From the NCBI GenBank assembly GCA_013396635.1, contig WBMW01001713.1, positions 2,113,907 through 2,177,906 of the forward strand: 64,000 bases of DNA, given 5' to 3'. Within the stretch, counting starts at the first letter, position 1, and every line of letters starts with the position of its first letter. The notes under the pieces were generated by a model. That model had not been told where the DNA came from. It saw nothing but the letters and a program-made list of their open reading frames with translations, and made no database searches. This document shows positions 1 through 12,800 of this stretch, piece after piece. A program made the translations under genes and the position numbers. Source of the DNA: Penelope pileata. Its lineage: Eukaryota; Chordata; Aves; Galliformes; Cracidae.

Positions 1-831
1 AACCAGACTCCAGAAATTATTTTAAAAGTAGATACAGATGAATATTCCATTTACAAGGGGACAGTATTGTTGATTGTCTTCTGTGATAAGTTTAGTTTCT
101 TTTCAAATTACGTGCCTTAGGAAACTGAAGTGTTCTGTAGACATGAAATACCATCTCTGAAAGGCAAAGCAGAGTCACTTCTGTGTTACCTCCTATTCCC
201 TGGTGTTGTTGCATCTCACCTGAAATGAAATTGGCAGCTTATTTATATATTTTTCCATATCCTCCATGGCTCTGATCCACATAAAGCTTTTTGGATGCTG
301 TATTTGTAAATGATTAGATTTAAAAAAAAAAAAAATTATGATTTCTTGAAAGAAAGAAGTGAATCAAAGAGGTAAATATTTTTAGAGAAAAGTACTACTG
401 TATCCTGCTGACCTGGGGTTGTGCATACAGCTCGTGCTGTCTGTTTGGATTAAAAGGCTGAAGTTGTTGAGTGCCTTGTGCCTGCTCGTCGTGAATGTTA
501 CTTCATCTAAGGTGTTAGTGCTGGGTAGATAACTGGCTTTGTTATCTTCTGAACATCTTCTGTAATGTGTGGTAGATCTAGTTTCAAGCCTTATCATACA
601 TTCAACCTAACATAGTGAACTCATTACATTTGGCATTAAATATTTTATTGCTCTGTTAAGATGAATCATGGCTGATAACAGCCTCTCACCGAGGGCATTT
701 ACAGGCTGGAATTGAGTCATTAAAAGAACTTGATTAGTGAGCCAATGAAAATTGTTCTGAAGTGATTTTTTTTCTTTTGTTATTTCCCATTTAATAAGAA
801 GGAACTGATTTCTTTGTTTCTGCTTTACAAG
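1..831 (+). other. CEP350: CEP350 intron, 3' part (upstream exon outside window)
   Basis: No exon with the expected N-terminal sequence or start codon is visible here, so the initiator exon lies upstream. Contains a 14-base A-run near 321-334 and otherwise AT-rich unique sequence. Confidence 0.8.
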
Positions 832-875
832 ATCCAACTGCAGCATGGGCTACTCTTTCTCAGACTAAGGCTGCT
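832..875 (+). CDS. CEP350: CEP350 in-window exon 1 (residues 1-15)
   Basis: Acceptor ttacaag, donor gtaagt. The first codon is split: its G lies in the upstream exon outside the window. It encodes a short stretch ending LSQTKAA that matches the conserved N-terminus of vertebrate CEP350. The exon is only 44 nt, so assignment relies on phase continuity with the next exon and on family similarity. Confidence 0.9.
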
Positions 876-3800
876 GTAAGTACTTGTTCCTTTTCTTACC
901 ACTTTGCATAGAGTTATTAAGGTTGGAAGAGACTGCTAAGATCAGCTTTCATAGTAGTTGGAACTAAAGTATTATTTTGCTCAGTGATTTGCTGTGAGAT
1001 GAGTTGAAAATAGAGCAAGTGTTTGGAGTGCCTGCATGTTGAACACTCCTGTATTTCAGAAAATGCTTTCCACATGTAATAGAGGAAATTTTTGCTGCAG
1101 CAAGCTTAGTCTTGAGTATAGTACCCCCTCCAAGTCTCAAGAGTAGTATTGCCATACTTTCTAAGAAAATGCAGAGTTTTTTTTTTTTTTTTTTTTTTTA
1201 AAATTTTGAAAAAAACTNNNNNNNNNNNNNNNNNNNNNNNNNNNNNNNNNNNNNNNNNNNNNNNNNNNNNNNNNNNNNNNNNNNNNNNNNNNNNNNNNNN
1301 NNNNNNNNGTAGTTTTTCATCTTTGAGCATTGGAATTGATGTCTTTCTGTGGGAGCTTAACTTGGATGCTTAAGAAATTGTACTGTATTTTCTGAAAACT
1401 GGCTTCAGTGAAGCTGAGTGGCTTGAATTTGTGGGGGAATTCAGCTCTTTCCTAGATACTTATCCTTGTCTCTCTCTGAATAGCTGAGCATCAGTGTGGG
1501 ATTTCACATGTGGAATCCTGTATTATGCTCTCTTTTTGAAAAGAGTGTTATAGAATATATTCCAAGTGAAATTAATACTTGAGGCTGAGAATTAAGACTC
1601 TGGATGGCATATCATGGGGAAAAAAGCTGTAGTTTAAAAATTGAGCACAGTATTTTAATAATCATTATCTTCAAATTCTAGCTACGTCATATAGAGAACA
1701 AATTGGAAATAGCCCCCACCAGCACAGCTGTATTTGATTCTGTCATGGATGCCAAGAAGCCCTCTGCTAGTGCAAGCAGGAAAATAAGCAGAAAGGGTAA
1801 GTATCATTTAGGATATAGCATGCAAGGCAGGGTAAAGCCACTGCATTCTGGGAAACTTGCTTCTTTTCTCCTACCCACCCAACCTTCATGCATCGAAGTA
1901 GTCTTCTGCTAATGATCTCTCTTGATGAAACACTAATTGCTTGGGAGAAACTAATCTTTTTTTCCCTTACCCTGGGAAAGAACATGTGCTAACATAGTCA
2001 TATGGCTAGAGTGACAGGACTTGCCCATTGCTGTGAGTGAGCAGTGCTTATCTCATCCTGATAGCTTGTTTTATTAGGTTTTTGGTAACAATTATATATG
2101 CTTATGTTTATGCTGGAGTAGCTGTTTATATTTTTTAGTGTTTGTCAACTCTTATACCCTGATTGAATGCTAAATCTGACTCTTTCTTTATATTGTTTTA
2201 CCACAACACTTTGAAAAGTTAAGGTTAATGCTGTTTTTCTCCAGTGCATATAGCAGATTGGCCTCTAGTGGCAACACAGTCAGCATACATATGTTTAATT
2301 ACTTCTAATTAATGTTTAAGCATTATTGTTTCTCTTTAAATAATAGAATCATAGAATGGCTTGGGTTGGAAGGGACCTTAAAGGTCACCTAGTTCCAACC
2401 ATCACTGTTTCAAGCAATTGCTAGCGTGCTTCTAGTTGCTGCAATCAGATTGTTGAAAAAGAGAGCAAGAACTATAAATTCAGTTTAGGAGTGCTGCTTG
2501 AATCCCCCTCTCCCAAAACTGCGTGCTTACTCATTCAGCTCCAAGAGTTTTCTCTTTCTGGTGGGGTAAGTATATAAAGGATTCTATGGTTTCTGCTTCA
2601 GCTTCCCGGTCTTCCAGCCAAACTAAATCAAGCAAGGAGAAGTCCTCACGCAGCCCTCTTCGAGCGACAACCCTTGAAAGCAACGTGAAGAAAAGCAACC
2701 GTGTGGAATTTCGTGAGCCACTGGCTTCATACAGGTTAGTGTTGGGACAGTTGACTAAAAATACACTCAAATCAAAATTGAGCTAATATGTTTTTGATGG
2801 CACCTCAGAAATGTATTTGCTTCCTCCCCCACCCACAAATATCATGTGATGCTGGACAAGTTTCTTAGTTTCTTAAAAAATGTTACAAATTTATTTTTTG
2901 TTTGAGAATGAGTTTTAAATCAATTGTTTTGAAATGGGGCCATACCATCAAGCTGATGGTGGCCTGATTGGTTTAAGTGTTTAGTTTCTACAATAAGGAC
3001 CAAAAAGAGCATTTCCTCATACTTTTCCAGCTTTGTTTCATCAGTTTGTCAGCACATGTTCCCAAATGTTCTTGTTCCATGCTGTCCTATGGTAATATAT
3101 GTAGTACAGAAGATGGGTTCAGTTCTAGTGTGTGTCCATGTGTTTCACCCAAAATGTAGATCATTGAAGGAATGAGAGGAGTAAGATGCTTTTCTTTTTT
3201 TTTTCCTACATCTCTATCCCTATTTGTTATCCTACCATCTATGTTTGGTCTCCTTTTTCATGTCTCATGTGAGCTGTGAGGTTCTTTCTTTTCATGGGAA
3301 ATGATTTACATCAGTTGTGTAATCTTGGGGCAGTTGAGTTAGTTTAATTGAACAAATCTGACGTGTACCCTGTCTGGAATAATTTACATATATCAGTTGT
3401 TTGTTTTAAAAATATTTAGTGAACTTAACAGACTTCAGAGAGAAGAGGAGAATGAGAACAGAGAAACTCATGTTATAAACTTAAATTGGAAATAATAACT
3501 TTCTCACAGTGGGAAGACTGTGTGGCATTGAAGGGGAGATTAATTTGGGAATTAACATCAGAGCTGCTACATGAACACATTAGTTCTCATCTGACAATGA
3601 CCTGTTGTAGTAGCTTAAACTGTGCATAGGATGGAAATTTTTTAATATTTTATATATTTTTTTTCCCTGGCGAACTTATATGCAATTAAACTACTCAATT
3701 TTTATCATTAGATTGATAATGCTTACTACACTGTATAACAAGAACGTGCAGAGAGAGAATTTCTTCAGTACAGTGTTAAGGATTTTCTTGAATGAGTTCT

Positions 3801-6800
3801 GTAAACATGCTGAAGAAGCAAGCCAGCTAGCTGAGATGCTGGATATTCATATCTTGAGCTTCTTGAGTAAAAATATTAGATACATTTTTGTCCTAACAAC
3901 GTATGCACCACAAGTCTATTAAACACAGTCTGTTGGGCTTTTCTAGGAAAAACACTGAGATAGCTTGCTGAGCTGGGCTCTCAGTAACCTTTTCATTTGT
4001 TGCAGTACAGCCAGTTCACTCTGAAGTTCTGGTCAGCGGCTTGTCTTAGTGCTCAAATACAAGGCTGAGTTTTTTGGTGCAATTTATTTGTTTTCTCAAC
4101 TAATGAGCACGCTTTTGAGGAGCTGTGCATGGGTGCCTTGCTTTGTTTTAGAGAACGTTTATTAATGAGGGTTGTCATTTAAGTTGTGCACTTCGTTTTT
4201 TGTTTAAAGCTTTTTTAAATTGAAGGGTGACATTACTGCTTCTTGATTTATTTCTACGTGCCCTCATTTCAGGTTTTCAACTTTAAAAAGTCCTAGCCAG
4301 AGAGTGCAGAAAGTACTATAAATTTTGAGCAGTAATCTTTTTTGATTTCTTCAGGCTCGCGTTATTAAATATCTCATATTTGAGTTTTAGAACAACTTGC
4401 CTTTAGAGTGGGGACAAATCGTTCTTTTAGTTAATGAGCATGCTTGCAGCTGGCTCAGAAGGTCCTACAGTTGTGCTTCTGATGGTGACATTTTTCTTCC
4501 TTTTCTTGCACCAGGGATACATACAGTTCTCTGTCGTATCATGATTCTAGCCAACTGGAGGCCAAGCAGCTTCTGTCTACTTTGGACTGCCATGAAGCAG
4601 AAGGAAAAACTGAAGTAACGGGCCGTGTGGTACATGACAGAGAGGAACGAGATCTGCACAGCAGAGATTTTGAAAGCCCATGCTCTGCTGCTGCAGATGA
4701 GACTGTTGTTAGGTACTTGAATGACCGGCCAGCAATTGATGCCTTGCAAAACAATGAGGCGTTTCTTAAAGCTGCAACACCTCCCAGGCTGGAAGAGGAA
4801 AAAACTAGTGGCTCCAGAGGAGATGAGAGTAGCTCTAAAACTCCTCTGAGTAACACATCCCAGGACAGTGAACTGAAAGTGTCTTCCTCTTCTGCCACGA
4901 GTACTTCTAGTGCTCACAGGCTGGAAATCTTGAAACGGCGGCAGCACGACGCTAAGCTGGAGAAGCTGAAGGAGCGGATTCGTAAGCAGTGGGAGCATTC
5001 TGAAGAGCTGGGTAGCAGAGGACAGCACTCAGGATATGCTGAACAACCTGTGGTGATCACAAATGTGGAGAATGCTGTTACTCCCAAAGTCAGGAAAGTG
5101 GCAGCTGCACCTGCTGCTCCAGTGTACAAAGGTATGGCGGTGCAGAATCCCTGTGTTAAGTTATTCATGGCAAAGGAGCAAAGTTCCATTTTGTAAAGCA
5201 ATGTGTCAAAACCTGGAAATGACTCACTGCTGTGTGCAACAGTGTATTGACTGAGAAAGCCTTTTTAGTAAGTCTTTTCTTCATCCTCTCTGCTGGTTTT
5301 GATCTATGAGCAAGCAGCAGATTGGTGTGTGGCTTTCTTCTAGTTTATTATTAGTAATTCAAGTAATTCCTTTCTTACTTGGCAATTTCCCACTCCTTTC
5401 GTACCCCAAAAGCTTTATTTATGTTTTACACAATTTTATTTGAAACTCTTAAATTGTTTACTTCCAGGTTTCAATCCTGCTGAAACAAAGATTCGCGCTC
5501 CAGATGGGAAGATCTGGCACGAGGAAGAATTTCACATTAGTCGGGAGCTGTACAGAGATATAGCACTCCAGTTAACAGGTGACATGCAAACTGAATTTAT
5601 TAAGATACACAGCCTTCTCTAAGAGACAGTGAAAATTATTTGGCACGAGTCTACAAAGCCATGGAAACAAAGAAATAGAAACAACTAGTGCTGAATATGT
5701 TGTACCCCTCTTCACAGGGGGGATAACTTGTTGAACACTGACAAGAAAAATCCTTCTCCCTCACTCTCATGACAATATTTTAATGGAAAATAAATCCTGA
5801 AAAGAATCAAATGATGGCTTTTCCTTGAAATGAATATTTAAAGAAAAAAGTCTTCAATATAACAATTTTTGTTTAATTTTCTGTCTTTTACACCTTTGCA
5901 TGAACGAATGTGATTTCCTGATTAAAACAACAAAACCAAAGCGCTTTTGATTTTGCTGAAACTTAAACATTTCTTTGCCACCTTTAACACCATTAAAGTG
6001 ATATGTGGACTTTATATAGTATGTTGAAACCCAAATTCTGCTTTCTTCAGCATGGCGTTAAATTGTCAGTCCTGAAGCTGCTGTGGGAATTGGTAGCACA
6101 GCAGTGGAGATCGAGGGCATCTGCTGTGGAAAGCCTGTGGGATCTGCTTATTTAAAATGTTGTAGGTAGCCTGCAGTAAGGGGGTATGTCTTCAGCTATG
6201 TCTGGAGATGAGATTATGTGGCATTAGGTTGGTTTCCTACCTCTAGCTTTGTAGAACTGTCATGCTTTTTCATCAGGATAATCCAAATCTTGGAGTTCTT
6301 GGAGAAATTTGTGTGCCAAACGTTTGTATTCAAGAACTTCTTTTAGAGGCTTTCCCTGGACTCTGGAAAACAGAGAAGGTTCAGCTGTGTCCAGTTCTTT
6401 TTCAAAGGGTCTGGGTCCTCTGAAAGGACTGAAGAAGAAAGCAAGGTTTCTGGTTCTGCAGAGGCAATTGTTAGGGTAACTGCTTGGTTTTATTTAAGTG
6501 GAGCTTCTGTTGAGGAGAGGGAATACAGGTAGACCAGAAAGAGAAAGAATCTGGATTTTATTTTCTCTACAGCTCTTTACCTTTAGTATTGTAAGGCTTG
6601 GTTAAGGTATGGGAGGAGGCACTATGCAACTTTGCAGTGGTAAATTAACAGAACATTACCACTGGGGCTTATTACACATTGAAGTGTAGGAGCAAATGTT
6701 GAATGCTAAAAGCTTTAAAAACTGTTATTTGTTCCTCTTTACTTGATGGCAATTTGTAAAGCATTAAATACTTTTGTTGCACAATGGGAACACAGGAAAA

Positions 6801-9800
6801 AATATTTTTTTTCCCTTGGTTATGAGCTTATTTAGTGCAGTATTTTGATGCTAAAAACTGAGCAAAGATAACTGTAAAGCAAATATACTGCAATTTTTAA
6901 GCTGCTAGAAGACCAGAAGTGTAACACATGCTTTCTTTCTATATTTACTGCTCTAAGATCCAGTCTTTATTCATTTTTCACTCTGGAAAACTGTACTGCC
7001 ATTGACAGCTCTTTTCTCTGGGTAGTCTGGAGTAAGTAGGATACCCAAGTGGGCATTTTGGTTTGCTGGACTGGTTGCAGTGAAGAGCTGTAAGATTGAA
7101 TTGCTTTTGACTGGCTGAGTTTTGGGAAAAGGGGAGGAGATCCGATGAATGAAAAGCAACGGAGTGGAAAATAACATCCCCTGAGAACCTCTAGTTTTAC
7201 AAAAGAGTTTGCTTATTGTATCTTAACAAATAACTTCTTGGTTAAAAGGTATTTAAGATTGAAGGGAAATATTGTAAAACCTTTAGGTGTCTTTTTGTAT
7301 GTTGATAGTGCAGTAGCTCGTATGGAAATGATTAGACTTCAGTTTTCTTTTGCTTGTACAATTTGACAAGGTACTAAGAAGTTCTTCTGGAATAATTCAG
7401 AAAAAAGTTCAGGAAGGGCAGCCACTTTTCAATAAAATAGTTTTTCAGATATTTTCAGCATTTGCTCACACATTTAATGCCAAATTTCTAAAGGTGTTTA
7501 CACAAACTTTTTTTTTTTTTTTCGTTTTGGCAAGCATGATATGAGTAGTTCATGAGCTTTTTATAGAAATCCAAGTTTTTTGAAAAGTTTCATATGTCCA
7601 GTCAAGAGATTCAGTTAAAAAGGCATTTGGGTCATGTTTTCAGTGGACTTCTGTCTACAAGAGGAACGAGCTGTGTGTGTGCTCAGCCATATTTCTGTTC
7701 TGGTGCCATGTGTAGAACAGCTGTAGTGGAATGTGTCTCCTTTCTGACCTGAAAAGATTAGATTGAGTAGCTGATTCCAAGTAATCAAATGCTGGAGCTG
7801 CACATAATATGCACTATAAATGTATTTTTAGCCTATAGGATTATCACTCCATGTGTTAACTCTGTAATAAAGTTACAGCATGTGGAGTTTTGGGTGTGTA
7901 CAGTCACTTGTATCGAAGCTATTCCATGATCTTTAGTGCTTAAATAAGCTATAAGATTTCTAATATCTGCAGAAGCTTTGCTCTGTTCTGCAGTGAGGTT
8001 TTAACATGTTAGCACTGACAATGCAGAATGACTTTATCATCTTCAGCAGCTAGGCTAAAGTATGTTATATATGGATTCCAGACTCCCAAGAATTCTTTCT
8101 TAGAGGTGTTCAGAATTGGCCTCACTGAACAAATTTGCTGTTGTATGAATAGAGAGAGTGGGAAGCAACTTGCAGCTTCCTGGTATGAGGAAGGAACTGT
8201 CTGGCACTGAAAGAGGTGAGGAGACGATCTGTTTCTGCATGTGCAATCATTGAGATCTCTGCTGATTGATTCCCTGTGCTTGTTGTCAGGCTCAAAGATA
8301 AATGGAAGATTGTAAGGAAAGGAGATAGAGGGGAGAGAAAGACTCTTGAATTTCCATTTAATGTGACCTGTTGTTCTCTCTCTCGTCCTTTCTATGGGCC
8401 TCCATCAGTTGATTCAGCCAAAATAAGGGCTGTAAAAGTTAGTATTGGCATCTAAGTAATAAAAGTTTATCTCTGTCCATGTTGGATAGAGGAATAAACA
8501 ACAATGACCGTAGAGTTCCTTAGACAGTGTGGTTGTATTGGAATTAAGACAAGCGTCTTCAAGGTATGTAAATCACAGTGCTTCAACAAGTCCTTGAAAA
8601 TGCCCACTGGAGGCTGCTGAGACTGAACGCACAGCTTGCCTGTCCTTCCTGAGCAGTGCTTGTCTCTGCCTTCCACCTGTGGCAGCTGGGGATCCCGCTC
8701 ACTGGGGGCAGTGGTTGAGCCACATCCAGTTTTCCTTCCTGTTCCATTTGCCCTAATGTAAAAACACGCTAAAATATGACTTTATCTTGGGTAAGTGTTC
8801 CTGGCATCTCAAAAGCGTAAAACCTAACTGTGTTGTAAATGAGGGCTGAAGTGATCTGGAATGGTTCTGCATCTCTGGGTGAGTTCTGCAGCAAATTTGG
8901 CAGAAAGCAGAGCACACGGGTATCCTGTCTTTCACACTCGGGCACAGAGGCAGCGAGTGGATGTGCTGTCATGCGTTAACGTGGAGGCAGCAGCCCTGGT
9001 ATTTCAGTAGTGAAGGAACTACGTGTTCTTGTGGAACATTAATACCGTAAAATGGAACGTCTGGAGTAGAAGAGAACAAAGAATTGTTCCTAGCTGTCAA
9101 AATAGCGTTTAAAATGGGAAACGAACTTTGGAAAGATCTATTACAGCTTTGCTGTGGCTTGGCTGTGTTTCAGTGCGTAGGTAAACAATACTTGATTCAG
9201 AATTTTCATGCTATAAGGATTTTAAAGCGCTGGGCTGGGAGTAATTGATCTCAATACGTGATCTGGGCGAGTCACTGAGTTTTATTGTTTCTCTGAGCTT
9301 TGCTTTCTCAAGGTAAATGTTGAAGCAAGCTTGCTGTTGTGTGCTCTTTCCCGTGGGATATCGCTTAACAACTCTTGTTTGTTTTTAGAGAGTTCAACAG
9401 CGAAAGAAAAACCTAGTGAGAGAAACAAGGAGAAAAAAGCAACCAGGCCAGTGCGGAAGGTTCAAAAACTGACACGGTCGTCAAGTCCAGAGTCCAAACA
9501 AGGTGACTTGCCCCCTACAGAGTTTTGTTTCCAGAAATGAAGAAAATTTACGCATTTTGCTTTCAATGCAGATGTGCAAAAATGCAGTGGTAGTGTTAGT
9601 AGATTGTATGATGCATTGAGGATGTGCTTGTTTTTGTTGTTTGCTTGGTTATGTATGCTACTTTAGTTTGGAGATAATTTTAATTATCCACCTTTTGATT
9701 TGTTGTGTACACCTTGTGGAAGCTGCTGGGGTGTGTGTGTGTGTGTGTGTCTCAGGGATTACTCTTAGGTGTCCATCAGGCCAATGCAGACAAAAAGCAG

Positions 9801-12800
9801 CAGTAGCTCTGTCATGGATCCTGCTTCTGTTTTGGTGAAAAGTTATTACTGCCTGACCTACAGCTCAGTGAAAGGTGCTGAGAGGAGGAATGGAGATGAC
9901 AGCAAAATGCTGGCAGTTAGGGAATGGGTCGAGATGGAGCCAGTGGGTCTTGCTGAGCTGCCCTCCTCTGTGAGGAGGCCGTTCCTGTATGTGATTTCTC
10001 CTGATATCTCAATTTGGAAGCAGAGAACAGGATTCCTTCTGGTTCTTCTGTGGCTCACTGCTCTGTTGCTCTTCCACGTCCTGGATCAAGTTGTTGCTGT
10101 CCTGCACCTTCTGTTCCGGCTTGGCCTGTTCTTGGCTTCTTCAGTTAGTTAAAGATGTACAAGTGTGTTCCCTGACAAGTCTTGCAGACCTGGATATTTA
10201 AAAAGGTCGTGTGAGCAGCTTGCTGCAGAGCAATGCCTTGTAGTAGGAAATGAAATGAACTGCACATGGAATTCTTAGTGCTTCTTAGTTTTCCAGTTGT
10301 GTCAATTTTTGACATTGGAACAGGAGAATCAGAAAGGCTTCATCTGCTTTGTAATTGGTTTGGATTTACATATAAAGTAAGCAGTTATATATGCAATTAC
10401 ACTGTGCAGTAAATCTTTTCTTTAGATATGTGCAAGGTCAGTCATCTCTTGGGCCTCTTAGGGTTTATATTTCTCCCTACATATAGTGATCCATAATCAG
10501 TAAGCACTTTGTTGAAGAATGTCTATTAAGAAAAAAAAAAAGGTACTAAAAAAAAAGAAGCCTATTAGAGGAGGGTTTTTGAGAGTGAATCTGTAGTTGT
10601 GCATGCTGTAAGTCATTAAGCTGCATGCAAATATTTTGTTGTGACAGTGACTGCTAGTACTTAAGTATGACTTTTCTGCTTCCTGTATTGATCAGCTCAT
10701 ACTTAAGGAAACATGCTAAACTGATTTAACTATTTGTGGCAGTCCCAAATGAGGGAGGAGCTCAGTTTGCTGCAAATTTTAGTGGCATTCATTATCCCAA
10801 AATCCCTGGAAGAAGCAGATCTAAGTGGCCTATCTGTGGTGATCCATTCTCCTCCAGTCATAGTAAGAAATTGCTTAACAAAGCCAAGGCTATAAATAGC
10901 CACAGCTCATGTTCAGCTCTCTTAGCTTGTTTTAGTCCTAACAGCTGACTTGAAATGGAAGATGAGACTTCACACTGCCTTTTTAAATGCACACAGAAGT
11001 AATTGAGAACAGAGAGTCAGGCAAGAGAGCCCCTTTGGCTGGTAGGTCTCTAGAAGAGGTTGGCAGTGACATGTTTCAGCTGACAGATTTATAAAATACT
11101 TGGACAATTTACAGTGCAAGCAAGGAGGGCTGTTAGTAAACGAACAGTGGGTTGCAGACTTGTTACTGAACAGATTTTCTGCTTTTATTTAAAAAAAAAA
11201 AAAGTATACGGTGGAAAAAGGGATAAAAAGAAAGATTGAAGGACTGGAACTGCCAGAAGACTGCTGATTTGGTCTCCTGGATTGCATTTTAATTTGCTTT
11301 GGTACCGTGTCTGTAGGGCCATGGAGAACAATCCCTTCTTGTTTGTCTGCGTTGTGCTCAGGCCATTGTATACAAGCTTGTTTTTGGCAGTGCTGTCAGA
11401 GACAAAAACTGAAATGGAATTATTAGAAATCAGCAGCCAATTAGATACTCTAATCAGGTATTTTCTAGCGCTGAAATACTGCTAATTGTCTGCATTAGGT
11501 CATTAATACTATTATCTTTTATATGGTGCTTTTCTCCGAAGCTCTTTAAGACCAATATTTTATAAAATGATTAAGAATATTCTAAGTTAGTAGTAAGAAA
11601 GAAGAGTTGAATAAACATAGCTTTTAATCTAATTAATATTAGATAAAAGATACTCCAGTGCCAGTTTTTTATAATTTAATTATATCTAGGATGTAAAATA
11701 ATACTAATACTGTTGGGATTGGGTTTGTGCCATCTGCAAAGCAGTCTGTTTGGGAATTAACTACCAGCTAGTGGGGTGGTATCTCATTCTTTTTTCAGCC
11801 CTGGTGCAGAAATGTCAGCTGGAGGTCAGTGAATTAGCATTGCATAAGACAACTGCTGCTTGCTATTTTTTAACCTCTTCCCAAGACACCTATCTCAGCC
11901 CTGTTTGAAGTTCTTTCTAGGAAACAGCTCATTTTCATATTAAAAAAATAATAGCCTTTCTTAGCCCCCTCTTTTTGTTTTTGCTCTTCTTACTATAAAG
12001 TTTTACATCCTCTGTCTGTAATGTTTGCCTATAAGTCCTGTAAGTTTTTTAGGCTTGTGTAACCCTTTATTTTTTTCTCCAAACCTAGTTTTGTAGGGCT
12101 TTAGTGTTGTGCAGTCTGTGTTGAATTTTACACTGTGTTATGTGTAGGCATGAAGCACTGACACTCCTGTGATTCAGCTGTTGAGTGTCTTCATGGCACA
12201 TTGCTAATACGAGTGTGTAACTGCAGCTGTACCACTTATGCAGAGTGAAATGGCAGAGTAATGACTGGCAGTTGCAAGAAATAATCACTAGTTTTTGATA
12301 CATTGGAAAATCTACCTTGTGCATGACTTTTATTTACTGTTTATTGTGCAGGTGGAAACTATATAATAAGTGCATCCTCCTGGCGGGAGGGACAAAAGCT
12401 AGCCAAAAAGATACTGGGTCCAGCTCCCAGAATAGAACAGGACAGAAGAGCTGTATCTAGTGACAGAACGGGACGAGAGAGAGCTGCCAAGTCTGGTAAG
12501 TTCTACTTTACCATTGTACTTTTTTTCATTGTTCTTAATTTATTATATAACTTTGTATGTCTGCAGAATTAAGTAGATGCCTGAGATGGGGTGTAATCAG
12601 TTTCTTATTAAAATAACTCTTTTTTAACATGGAGGCAGCCACGGAGAGAATTTAATTCACATTCATGGCTGGGATGCATCACCTCACTTCCCAGGTGGAT
12701 TCTGCCCTGCAGCACGTGCTGTGAAGGTGTACAGGAGCTCTGAAAAAGATGGAGAAATAGGTTGCAACAGCAAAAACAGATCACTTGTATTCTGTCATTG

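Noticed and set aside
4465..5028. 187-codon minus-strand frame
   Set aside because: Antisense shadow of CEP350 exon 4, whose sense translation is clearly conserved.
9769..10152. 127-codon plus-strand frame with a hydrophobic C-terminus resembling a membrane segment
   Set aside because: Begins inside an intron directly after a GT repeat; the hydrophobic run comes from CT-rich sequence. No homology recognised and no splice or promoter context.
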